A program made the translations under genes and the position numbers. A stretch of DNA of 64,000 nt from an uncultured Sphingobacteriales bacterium (GTDB taxonomy: Bacteria > Bacteroidota > Bacteroidia > Chitinophagales > Chitinophagaceae): NCBI GenBank assembly GCA_937991535.1, contig CALKHN010000112.1, forward strand, positions 1 through 64,000. The letters run 5' to 3'. The notes beneath the pieces were generated by a model. It had not been told where the DNA came from and did no database searches. It saw only the letters and a program-made list of their open reading frames with translations. Below are positions 1-6,929 of the stretch, piece after piece (positions within the stretch are counted from its first letter, which is position 1; each line of letters begins with the position of its first letter).

Positions 1-369
1 ATAAACAAACCCTACAACCACAAAGCCTTTGCGACTTAAATGGATAATTCTATAATTTAATAATTGCGGTAGATTGTTTGTTTGTAGATATCTTTTTATT
101 TGATGTGCAGTGTATTTGACAAAACTTCCTCCCGGGCTTTCTTTACCATTTAATGCAAGGTGTGTCCAGATAAGGTGGATGTGATTGGGCATAATTACAT
201 AACCAAAAACCCTGACCAGGTTATGCGCTACCAGATACCAAAGGGATTGGATGATAATAAGCTTTATGCTATCATCTTCTAACAAATGTTTAAAGTCAAC
301 GACAGTGTCGGTATAAAAATATACATCCTGCAATTCCATTTGACCTTGCCTTTTGTGCTGTATGTTCAT
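1..369 (-). CDS. REP-associated (IS200-like, Y1) transposase, partial
   Basis: The frame is open from an ATG at 369 to the window edge, giving 123 residues without a stop. An internal ATG at 339, giving MELQDVYFYTD, is an equally good start. The decisive motif is GYVIMPNHIHLIW, the HUH signature of Y1 transposases of the RAYT/TnpA_REP type, which use it with a downstream tyrosine to nick single-stranded DNA. Upstream comes the usual LWYLVAHNLVRVFGY stretch and downstream FVKYTAHQIKRYL. The last 17 or so residues before the edge do not look like the family, so the gene may be decayed or end just outside. A REP-like hairpin lies 40 bp upstream of the start, at 410-433. The family call is firm; whether the gene is intact cannot be seen. 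Confidence 0.75.
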   Translation of the reverse strand, partial: MNIQHKRQGQMELQDVYFYTDTVVDFKHLLEDDSIKLIIIQSLWYLVAHNLVRVFGYVIMPNHIHLIWTHLALNGKESPGGSFVKYTAHQIKRYLQTNNLPQLLNYRIIHLSRKGFVVVGFVY

Positions 370-409
370 AGGTGCAATGTTTAGAGATGTGTCTTACAAA
401 TATAGTATG

Positions 410-433
410 CTGGTGGGTGAAGACACCCACCAG
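410..433. repeat. REP-like hairpin beside the RAYT transposase
   Basis: A perfect 10-bp inverted repeat: CTGGTGGGTG, loop AAGA, CACCCACCAG. It belongs to the same structural class (GGTG-N4-CACC core with complementary flanks) as the hairpins at 2890-2914 and 21602-21660. A GTAG tetranucleotide overlaps its right end, which is of interest because GTAG and GGAG are known REP head motifs. Its place next to a RAYT gene suggests a mobile REP element rather than a terminator, and no T-run follows it. Confidence 0.65.
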
Positions 434-438
434 TAGGG

Positions 439-463
439 AAAAAAACCGCTGATCTCTCAGCGG
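439..463 (-). terminator. Rho-independent terminator for the Rhs/immunity unit
   Basis: Read on the minus strand this is CCGCTGA, loop GAGA, TCAGCGG and a run of seven T. It lies about 135 bp downstream of the stop of the immunity candidate and is oriented to end leftward transcription from the Rhs locus. Confidence 0.75.
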
Positions 464-598
464 CTTTACAATTTTTTATTATTGATTGATCACTTGTCGA
501 CCTTGCCTTTCCTCACAGGTTTCCTCTTTGTTATTACCGGTTGCTTCTTCACATAAGCATACGGGTTATTTACTGCGTTTCACCATCCGGGACTTTTG

Positions 599-1054
599 TC
601 ATTTTACCTGCTTCTTAAAGAGTTTATAATTTTCTGTTGTCCTTATTTCATTAATTCTGTAAAGAATTAAATCATAAAAGGAATATTTTTTAAAGGGTAT
701 GGGACTATCCGTTTCAGGCAAGAGTTTTAAGCGTGGTTCTTGCATCCCAATAAGATATTCCAAAACGTCTACGTCTTTTACCTTTTTTAAAACCAAATAT
801 CGTAGTGAAATTGGTTTATGCATTCCCGCCCAATATAAAGGCTTAAAATCAAAATTATTTTCAAATAAAAAATTGGGCACTATACTATCCTTAAACAGAT
901 AGCTCAGGCTATCCGCATACAATGATGTTAGTTTATCTATATCTCTAAAATCATTATTTTTTAATGGCTTTTTTTGTGAATAACAATGCAGCATGATTGT
1001 TATAAAAACAAGGGTAAGCAAAGTACCCTTAGAACTTTGTTTACGCTTATTCAT
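599..1054 (-). CDS. Putative immunity protein to the Rhs metallopeptidase tip
   Basis: A 151-residue protein of no family I recognise. The N-terminus has a basic start followed by a hydrophobic stretch (LLTLVFITIMLHCYSQ), which reads as a Sec signal peptide, so it should act in the periplasm. The rest is soluble and rich in charged residues. Its ATG overlaps the stop of the upstream Rhs fragment by 8 nt, the tight coupling typical of polymorphic toxin-immunity pairs. Assignment as immunity is inference from that overlap, the small size and the position directly after a toxin tip. An exported antidote fits a toxin that cuts envelope proteins. A terminator at 439-463 closes the unit. Confidence 0.55.
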   Translation of the reverse strand: MNKRKQSSKGTLLTLVFITIMLHCYSQKKPLKNNDFRDIDKLTSLYADSLSYLFKDSIVPNFLFENNFDFKPLYWAGMHKPISLRYLVLKKVKDVDVLEYLIGMQEPRLKLLPETDSPIPFKKYSFYDLILYRINEIRTTENYKLFKKQVK

Positions 1055-2675
1055 TTTGAGTGGCTTTTAAAGTTTTACCCTTGAATTTTACATTGGAATT
1101 ATTTTGGTTATCAACAACTCCATACTTTGGTTTGCCGTTTGTTTGCTCCGCCCTTTTATTTGCATCAGCTTCTGCATTAGGATAAGCTTTTCCCAATACC
1201 TTACTAAATTCTCCTATAACCGCACTTTCAGCCCATGGCAATATGCTCTTTTGAAAATCTTCTACCCCTTCTACCTTACCCGCTTTTTTATAATCCTTAT
1301 AGATGTTTGTTAAAATATCATCTGCGTGTCCCTTGTATGTTTTCTTTAAGCCGCCAAATTCAAAAGTTACTGATAACTTGGCTTCGCTGGCTTGTTCAAA
1401 CAATTGGTCAACATGTCCATATTCATGGGCTTTGACTTGTTTAAATAATCCCGGGTTCTCTCCATCTAAAGTTGTTTTTGTACCCTGATTATCATACGGA
1501 ACTTTAAAAAACTTTGAATAAGCTACGGCATAATTAAGTTTGATATCAAATTCATTTGTCTTTTTGTTGAAACTAACGCCATACCAATTCTTCTGACTGT
1601 AAGTAGTGTTTCCTAAATCGTGTAGAACTCTTGGTGCTCCTAAAGTGTAACTACTTCTTATTGATTTAATAAAATCTTGCCCGTCAGGGTCAATATTAAG
1701 TATGGGGTTATTTCCCATTGCTGCATACGGTGATATAGGTATGTTGTGTCCTCGGTCTGTCAACGGGTCAACACTCAAAAACCTGCCCACCAGCGGGTCA
1801 TACAACCGGTTGCCGTAGTCCAGCAGGTTGCCTGCACCCTTCACTTCATTGTCCATCTCCTTGCCATTGAATCCGTAGCGGTAGCGCGAAAGGAAGCTGA
1901 AATTACGCCCCAGCATCACCCTGCCAAACGGAGTGTAATCGGCAGCCGTTACCATATCATAATCATAAATGCTGATCATGGAGGGATCGCTTGCCTTTCT
2001 GCCTATTTTTTTATCACTCAGTACTGTAAGTACATTACCGAGGTGGTTGGTCAGTTCAAAGAGCTTGCTGCCTCGTGTAAAGTTAAGCAAATATGTGTCT
2101 CCAAGGTTTGTTTCGTCAACTGCCGTCAGTTTGTCCGCATCCGCATCCTGGTCGCGGTTGATAATACCCAACCGGCTGCTGCCATAAAGGTAATGTTCTT
2201 TGAGCTTCAGTGGGCCGGCAGAAGCGCTGGCGGCATTGTTGACTTCGTAAGTAGCCAGCACATTGCCTTGTGCATCACGCACGTACCAGCGGTGGTTGTA
2301 ATAGGCGGTGCCTCCACTTCCATGACGTACCGTTTCTCCTGTCTTATTGCCCGAAGGATCGTAATAGTAATGAAGAAAACGGCTAGTCACTCCTGCCAGC
2401 GCCCGCTTTTCTACTTCCACTACCTTGCCGTAAATGTTCCAGCTTATATCGTCGTCACCCATCCATTCGCTGCTCTTTAGGTTGCCTGTGGCATCGTATT
2501 GATAGTTGCCTGCTGCCTGGTCTCTGATGTCAACCGCAGGAGAATAATTGTTGGAGTGAGCGGTGCTTCCGAAATACTGGTCGCGGATATGATCCAAACG
2601 GTTGGTGCCACCGGTGTAAAAATAAGTGAGACTGTCCATCAGCGGGTTGGCTGTCAAATAGCTGTTGCGAAGCAC
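1047..2675 (-). CDS. Rhs/YD-repeat C-terminal part with HExxH metallopeptidase toxin tip
   Basis: 542 residues read from a GTG, but homology to Rhs continues upstream of it (PCNGNI...), so this is the 3' part of a larger gene and the GTG is probably not a native start. Residues 1-260 are YD repeats. Residues 264-334 are the Rhs core end, with RYRYGFNGKEMDNE, GRFLSVDPLTD and NPILNIDPDGQ. The tip after about residue 335 is unrelated to the core and contains KAHEYGHVDQLF, a zinc-binding HExxH at 417-421. This predicts a metallopeptidase effector, normally released by self-cleavage after the core. An 8-nt overlap leads into the immunity candidate. Without its N-terminal part the protein is probably not exported, yet the toxin-immunity module is open and undamaged. 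Confidence 0.7.
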   Translation of the reverse strand: MLRNSYLTANPLMDSLTYFYTGGTNRLDHIRDQYFGSTAHSNNYSPAVDIRDQAAGNYQYDATGNLKSSEWMGDDDISWNIYGKVVEVEKRALAGVTSRFLHYYYDPSGNKTGETVRHGSGGTAYYNHRWYVRDAQGNVLATYEVNNAASASAGPLKLKEHYLYGSSRLGIINRDQDADADKLTAVDETNLGDTYLLNFTRGSKLFELTNHLGNVLTVLSDKKIGRKASDPSMISIYDYDMVTAADYTPFGRVMLGRNFSFLSRYRYGFNGKEMDNEVKGAGNLLDYGNRLYDPLVGRFLSVDPLTDRGHNIPISPYAAMGNNPILNIDPDGQDFIKSIRSSYTLGAPRVLHDLGNTTYSQKNWYGVSFNKKTNEFDIKLNYAVAYSKFFKVPYDNQGTKTTLDGENPGLFKQVKAHEYGHVDQLFEQASEAKLSVTFEFGGLKKTYKGHADDILTNIYKDYKKAGKVEGVEDFQKSILPWAESAVIGEFSKVLGKAYPNAEADANKRAEQTNGKPKYGVVDNQNNSNVKFKGKTLKATQNE

Positions 2676-2699
2676 GGTGAGGATATTGCCGTTGCAGGG

Positions 2700-2769
2700 A
2701 GCTGTCGGCTTTCAGCTAGGAGCCATCAGCTTGGGTGTAGGGTATAAGGAGTAAGGTATAGGGTTGTGA
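2700..2769. repeat. Heptamer array 1 (inside broken Rhs)
   Basis: Ten consecutive degenerate 7-mers. The first five have the form RGCYNNN (AGCTGTC, GGCTTTC, AGCTAGG, AGCCATC, AGCTTGG). The next five start GT or GA (GTGTAGG, GTATAAG, GAGTAAG, GTATAGG, GTTGTGA). This is the only array in the window that interrupts a gene. Confidence 0.6.
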
Positions 2770-2866
2770 AGTGGATGGACTTAGCTGTGGTGCTACCATT
2801 GGGCTTTGGTTGCCCGCGCGGATGAATTCGTTCGGACGGGTGTCACTCACTTGTGCTGCAATAAGG

Positions 2867-3511
2867 CTATTCAGCTTTGCCACGCTTCGGTTGTTGGTGA
2901 AAACACTCAACAACGGCGCGGCTGCCGGGAACACCAACCTGGGCAAAAATGCTGCTGATATTGCCATTATACAGGGGACAGTAGGCCAGGTTGGCATGCA
3001 GGCTGGGCTCGGCAAAAGGAAGTCTTTTGGTATTTATGGGGTCGTAATCTCCGTAAAAATAATGCAGCGTAAAGCTGTAGGCGTCAAGGGCAACCGAAAG
3101 GTTCAGGCTCGTGGCGTCACCGCCCATATCATAAGTAGTGCTCGCATTGCTGCTGTTGATGCCTTTCAGCCAACCCTGCAGGGTATAGGCATAGTCTACA
3201 CCCTGTACCTGCCGCTGACCCAGCACCATCCGCGCCAGCGGACCATGCCTGTAGTATGCATAAAAAGCTTCGTGCTCTTCGAGTTGCTGCTGGTGCAGGA
3301 ATATTTTATTGTCGGTGGTATATACATCGGTGAGCCGGTTCTCCGCATCGTATTCGTAGCGGTGGTAAAACTCATCGTTCTGACCGGGGTTGTAATGCAC
3401 TTCATTCACCTTGCCGCTGATGAGGTCGTAGGTATAGGCGATTGTTTTGCAGGCATTGTAGCCGTGGTTGGCCATAGGGCCGTACTGCAGTGCGCCGTAG
3501 AGGTTGCGCAT
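2867..3511 (-). pseudogene. Rhs/YD-repeat core fragment
   Basis: A remnant of the Rhs gene upstream of and collinear with the 1047-2675 part. Residues such as EYDAENRLTDVYT, YAYTLQGWLKGIN, HYFYGDYD and YCPLYNGNISS are typical of Bacteroidota YD-repeat proteins. Homology begins before the ATG (LRFTQKPYTMRNLYG) but is cut at about 3536, where a heptamer array starts and supplies an in-frame TGA. The last 25 or so residues are translated from the non-coding insert, including the REP-like hairpin, and are not Rhs sequence. No signal peptide or N-terminal domain remains, so the fragment is taken as non-functional. Confidence 0.7.
2890..2914. repeat. REP-like hairpin in the Rhs insert
   Basis: GTTGTTGGTG, loop AAAA, CACTCAACAAC: a 10-bp stem with one bulged T. 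It shares the GGTG-N4-CAC core with the hairpins at 410-433 and 21602-21660. Confidence 0.55.
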
Positions 3512-3536
3512 GGTATAGGGCTTTTGGGTAAAGCGC

Positions 3537-3585
3537 AGTTCTCACTTCTCACTATTCACCTCTCACCTCTCACTTCTCACTCTTC
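3537..3585. repeat. Heptamer array 2
   Basis: Seven 7-mers in register: AGTTCTC, ACTTCTC, ACTATTC, ACCTCTC twice, ACTTCTC, ACTCTTC. It joins the truncated edge of the Rhs fragment to the 3' end of the persulfide dioxygenase gene. It contains that gene's stop codon (3563-3565) and encodes its last residues. Confidence 0.75.
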
Positions 3586-4978
3586 CACCCACTGTATTGA
3601 ATTTCCCCGACTCCTCTATCGCATTAAAGCCGCCCTGTATATCTACAAGATTATGATATCCCCGGGAACGGAGAATAGAATTAAATATCATGCTTCGGTA
3701 CCCCGCGGCACAGTGCACATAAGTTGTTTTATTTTTATCTACTTCGCTTATGTGGTCATTTATATAATCTAATGCAAGATTTTTTGAATTGGGGAGATGC
3801 CCGGCTGAATATTCTTCTTCCCTGCGAACATCAATAACAGACAATTCCGGATCAGCATCCATACGCCGGGCCAATTCATCAGCAGAAATACTTTCGATGC
3901 TATCGGTTTCTTTTCCGGCTTTTTGCCAGGCTGTTATGCCTCCTTTTAAATAACCTATAGCCTTATCGTAACCTACCCGTGCTAAACGGGTTACTACTTC
4001 CTCTTCCCTGCCTTCATCTGCTATAATAAGGATATCCTGTTTTATATCGGTAATGAGCGCCCCTACCCAGGGAGCAAAATTTCCATCAATTCCAATATTT
4101 ACCGAATTGGGTATAAAAATTCTGGCAAAATCCTCCGGCGAACGTGTATCAAGCATCAACGCCCCGGTTTCATTAGCCGCTGCTTCAAAAGCATCGGGGC
4201 TCAGCGCCTGTGTGCCATGCTTCAGCACACTGTCTATGCTTTCGTATCCCTGCACATTCATCAGTACATTTTTTGGAAAGTATGCCGGTGGAGGTGTAAG
4301 TCCTTCTGTTACCGCGGCAATAAATTCTGCTTTGCTCATGGGCTGAAGCGCATAGTTGTATTTTTTTTGATTGCCCAGTGTATCGGTGGTTTCCGTGCTC
4401 ATATTTTTGCCGCATGCAGAACCTGCGCCATGGGCCGGATAAATAATAATGTTGTCGGGCAAAGGAAGTATTTTATTGTGCAACGAATCGTACAAATGAC
4501 CCGCTAACTTTTCCTGTGTGAGTTCATTGTCTATTTTCTGTGCCAGGTCGGGCCGTCCCACGTCACCGATAAATAATGTATCCCCGCTAAACAATGCCTT
4601 TTCTGTGCCCTTTTCATCTATTAATAAATAACAAGCGCTTTCCATTGTATGCCCCGGGGTATGTATTACTTTAATAGTGGCATCTCCCAGTGTAAAAATC
4701 TCACCATCTTTAGCTATATACGCCTCAAATTCGGGTTTTGCCGTAGGACCATATACAATGGTGGCGCCGGTTTCGGCAGCCAGGTCAATATGACCGGATA
4801 CAAAGTCGGCATGAAAATGCGTTTCAAAAACATATTTAATCGTAGCATGGTTAGCCGCCGCTTTTTTAATATAGGGTTTTACTTCACGCAACGGGTCAAT
4901 AATCGCTACTTCACCTTTGCTTTCAATATAATACGCGCCCTGCGCTAAACAACCAGTGTATATCTGTTCTACTTTCAT
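3563..4978 (-). CDS. Persulfide dioxygenase-like MBL-fold protein with two rhodanese domains
   Basis: 471 residues in three parts. Residues 1-200 are a metallo-beta-lactamase fold of the ETHE1/persulfide dioxygenase group: THFHADFVSGH at 53-63, HTPGH at 106-110, SGDTLF at 131-136 and PAHGAG at 181-186 give the metal ligands. Residues 256-360 are a rhodanese domain without catalytic cysteine (IIADEGRE where the loop should be). Residues 364-460 are a second one with the active-site loop HCAAGYR (Cys423). This is the layout of CstB-like proteins, which oxidise persulfides to sulfite and can transfer sulfane sulfur to give thiosulfate. The protein is cytoplasmic. A TauE/SafE exporter gene lies just upstream on the same strand, and a -7 box at 5000-5007 suggests a promoter of its own. 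The last six residues are encoded by heptamer array 2. Confidence 0.88.
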   Translation of the reverse strand: MKVEQIYTGCLAQGAYYIESKGEVAIIDPLREVKPYIKKAAANHATIKYVFETHFHADFVSGHIDLAAETGATIVYGPTAKPEFEAYIAKDGEIFTLGDATIKVIHTPGHTMESACYLLIDEKGTEKALFSGDTLFIGDVGRPDLAQKIDNELTQEKLAGHLYDSLHNKILPLPDNIIIYPAHGAGSACGKNMSTETTDTLGNQKKYNYALQPMSKAEFIAAVTEGLTPPPAYFPKNVLMNVQGYESIDSVLKHGTQALSPDAFEAAANETGALMLDTRSPEDFARIFIPNSVNIGIDGNFAPWVGALITDIKQDILIIADEGREEEVVTRLARVGYDKAIGYLKGGITAWQKAGKETDSIESISADELARRMDADPELSVIDVRREEEYSAGHLPNSKNLALDYINDHISEVDKNKTTYVHCAAGYRSMIFNSILRSRGYHNLVDIQGGFNAIEESGKFNTVGGRVRSER

Positions 4979-4999
4979 ATGCTAAAATTTATGCTGTTG

Positions 5000-5007
5000 C
5001 AAAGGTA
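5000..5007 (-). promoter_or_regulatory. Bacteroidota -7 box (TACCTTTG)
   Basis: A perfect match to TAnnTTTG on the minus strand, 22 nt before the start of the persulfide dioxygenase. No clear TTG -33 box is present at the usual spacing of about 20 nt. Confidence 0.5.
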
Positions 5008-5036
5008 GTTGAAAATACAAAACCCGAAGGAATACA

Positions 5037-5128
5037 AAGAATCAAAAAACAAGAAACAAAAAACCATAACCCCCCGGTTCGGGCAGACGGTTTCCTGTAA
5101 CTTGTAACCTGCAACCTGTAACCTGTAA
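5037..5128. repeat. Heptamer array 3
   Basis: Five 7-mers at 5094-5128 (CCTGTAA, CTTGTAA, CCTGCAA, CCTGTAA twice). An A-rich stretch of period 7 at about 5037-5071 has a C at every seventh position (AAGAAAC, AAAAAAC). The array starts 9 bp after the stop of the TauE gene. Confidence 0.7.
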
Positions 5129-5137
5129 CACGGTCCC

Positions 5138-5944
5138 TCACCCCCACAGCGTCATCAGTTCCTGCACTATAATATAAATGCCCGTAACCAGTACAAACCA
5201 GCCAAAACCTTTTTTTAATTTGTCTGAAGGGATCTTTTTTGCTAACTGTGCACCAATGAGGATGCCTGCAGCAGCAATAGCACTGATGCTTAATAAAAAA
5301 AGCCAGTCGGTTTCATAATGTCCCAGATCGCCGGCAAACCCTACAAGTGAATTGATCGCTATAATGAACAAAGAAGTACCCACCGCTTCCTTCATAGGCA
5401 GCTTTAATAGTATTACCAATGCAGGTATAATAAGAAACCCTCCCCCGGCGCCTAAAAAGCCCGTTACACATCCAATGCCCAATCCAAATAAGGCAAGTTG
5501 AATATAATCTTTTACACTGCGCACAGGGGTACTTCCGGTGGAACGGATGTTTGTTTTCTTTAGCATGGATATGGAAGCCGCGAGCATTAACACTGCAAAC
5601 AATACCATGGTGAGCATAGATTTGGTGATGGCAAATTCGCCAACCATCCAGAGCTGTTCAGGAATATGCGGTACAACATATTTCCTGATTAAAAATACAG
5701 TTGCAGGCGATACAATTCCAAGGGGCAGTGCAAGGTTAAAGCTGGCCTGCCCTTTTCTAAAACTATTGAATGCACCGAGCAGGCTGGTCGTTCCCACAAT
5801 AAAAAGCGAATAAGAAACCGCCATAACCGGTGGCAAATGGAATACATAAACCAGTAAAGGAACAGTTAATATGGAGCCTCCCCCGCCAATGAGGCCAAGT
5901 GATATACCAATTAAAACAGCGGCTATATATCCAATAAATTCCAT
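5138..5944 (-). CDS. Sulfite exporter TauE/SafE family membrane protein
   Basis: A 268-residue, almost wholly hydrophobic protein with about eight membrane segments. It shows the internal duplication of the TauE/SafE family: glycine-rich GISLGLIGGGGSILTVPLL near residue 14 and its counterpart GCVTGFLGAGGGFLIIPAL near residue 158. Members export sulfite or small organosulfur anions across the inner membrane. The next gene on the strand is a persulfide dioxygenase that makes sulfite, so export of toxic sulfite is the natural reading. Substrate specificity cannot be read from the sequence. The stop lies 9 bp from heptamer array 3. Confidence 0.88.
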   Translation of the reverse strand: MEFIGYIAAVLIGISLGLIGGGGSILTVPLLVYVFHLPPVMAVSYSLFIVGTTSLLGAFNSFRKGQASFNLALPLGIVSPATVFLIRKYVVPHIPEQLWMVGEFAITKSMLTMVLFAVLMLAASISMLKKTNIRSTGSTPVRSVKDYIQLALFGLGIGCVTGFLGAGGGFLIIPALVILLKLPMKEAVGTSLFIIAINSLVGFAGDLGHYETDWLFLLSISAIAAAGILIGAQLAKKIPSDKLKKGFGWFVLVTGIYIIVQELMTLWG

Positions 5945-6163
5945 TACTGAAATTATCGTAAAAATTGAGCGTACAAAAAATTAAATAAAAAATCAATCTC
6001 TCCTAACAGCCCCATGCAACGTTCCGTTCAACTGCAGCGGTCAATTGTATTTATAAGTGAAAGTATGTCGTTCTTCACTTAACGCACTAATTTATACTGT
6101 TTTTTATTCCAAATGATTTGGGCAGAACATAATTTAATATTATATTGATTTATATTTTTTATT

Positions 6164-6928
6164 ATGTGTTATAGCCTGTTTAGAAAAACATATGAGATAG
6201 CTATCCCGGCATATTATTCTTTTGCTTTGTTACTTTTTATTTCTTCACGTTCCAACGCCCAAAGCGCGTATGATACAGGCGCCATTCAACTGCAAAAGGC
6301 CAATGCCATCGGATTATATTACCAGTCTTTGCAGCACCAGTCGGGATTGTACAATGGCAGCGAATATGTACAATACCTCAATCTTTTAAAAGAAGGACAT
6401 CCTTATTTTGACACTTCTGTTTTAACCATCGGCAAAGTACATTACGATGGACTGGCATACAATGATGTGCCCATGCTGTATGATATTATTACAGACCAAA
6501 TTGTAATACAGCATTACAATAAAGTTTTTTTGGTGCAGCTAATCCGTTCCAGGATCGACTCCTTCAACATACAGGAACATCAGTTTTTACACCTTGGGCG
6601 GGACAGCATTGCAGAGCGCATTCAGGAAGGTTTTTACGATAGGATATACAATGGGAACATTAAGCTTTTTGTGAAAAGAAAGAAAACCATCCAGGAGTCC
6701 ATTCCGGATATGCAGGTAGAAAGAAGAGTATACCAGAATGATAAATACTTTCTTTATATGGACAGTGTATACCACGATATTTATTCTGAAGCTTCCATAC
6801 TAAATCTTATGAAAGATAAACGCGCTGAATTAAAACAAACATTGAGAAAACACAAGGTCAAATTCAGGAAAAACCGGGAGTATGCAATGAAACTGCTTAC
6901 AGAATACTATGATGCGCTAAACAGGTGA
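6164..6928 (+). CDS. Secreted protein of unknown function, first gene of TonB operon
   Basis: 254 residues with a signal peptide (hydrophobic YYSFALLLFISS, cleavage probably after SNAQS). I do not recognise the family. The body is tyrosine-rich and soluble (NGSEYVQYLNLL, GKVHYDGLAYNDVPMLYDI), ending in a lysine- and arginine-rich helix. The stop is separated from the start of the TonB receptor by a single base, so the two are translationally coupled and probably work together, perhaps as a periplasmic or surface accessory to the receptor. The start is uncertain, since other Met codons lie further in, but the first ATG keeps a full signal peptide. Confidence 0.7.
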   Translation: MCYSLFRKTYEIAIPAYYSFALLLFISSRSNAQSAYDTGAIQLQKANAIGLYYQSLQHQSGLYNGSEYVQYLNLLKEGHPYFDTSVLTIGKVHYDGLAYNDVPMLYDIITDQIVIQHYNKVFLVQLIRSRIDSFNIQEHQFLHLGRDSIAERIQEGFYDRIYNGNIKLFVKRKKTIQESIPDMQVERRVYQNDKYFLYMDSVYHDIYSEASILNLMKDKRAELKQTLRKHKVKFRKNREYAMKLLTEYYDALNR

Positions 6929-6929
6929 T

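Larger units (their letters stand above)
2676..2955. other. Non-coding segment interrupting the Rhs gene
   Basis: Rhs homology stops after YNGNISS on one side and resumes with NGNIL on the other. The roughly 270 bp between has stops in the relevant frames and resembles intergenic DNA of this genome: an array of ten 7-mers at 2700-2769 and a REP-like hairpin at 2890-2914. A middle piece of the YD-repeat region has been replaced. The exact right boundary is uncertain by about 20 bp. Confidence 0.6.

Noticed and set aside
410..433. Terminator reading of the hairpin near the transposase
   Set aside because: No T-run on either side, and the same core occurs elsewhere as a REP-like element.
1746..2480. 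Plus-strand 244-codon open frame opposite the Rhs gene
   Set aside because: It is antisense to clear YD-repeat coding sequence, and its translation shows no domain or normal composition; GC-rich codons of the real gene keep the opposite frame open.
2716..3015. Minus-strand 99-codon frame in the Rhs insert
   Set aside because: It reads through the REP-like hairpin and heptamer array and has no Rhs similarity; treated as non-coding.
2771..3772. Plus-strand 333-codon open frame opposite the Rhs fragment and persulfide dioxygenase end
   Set aside because: It spans the repeat array and two unrelated minus-strand regions, so it cannot be one protein; no recognisable motif.
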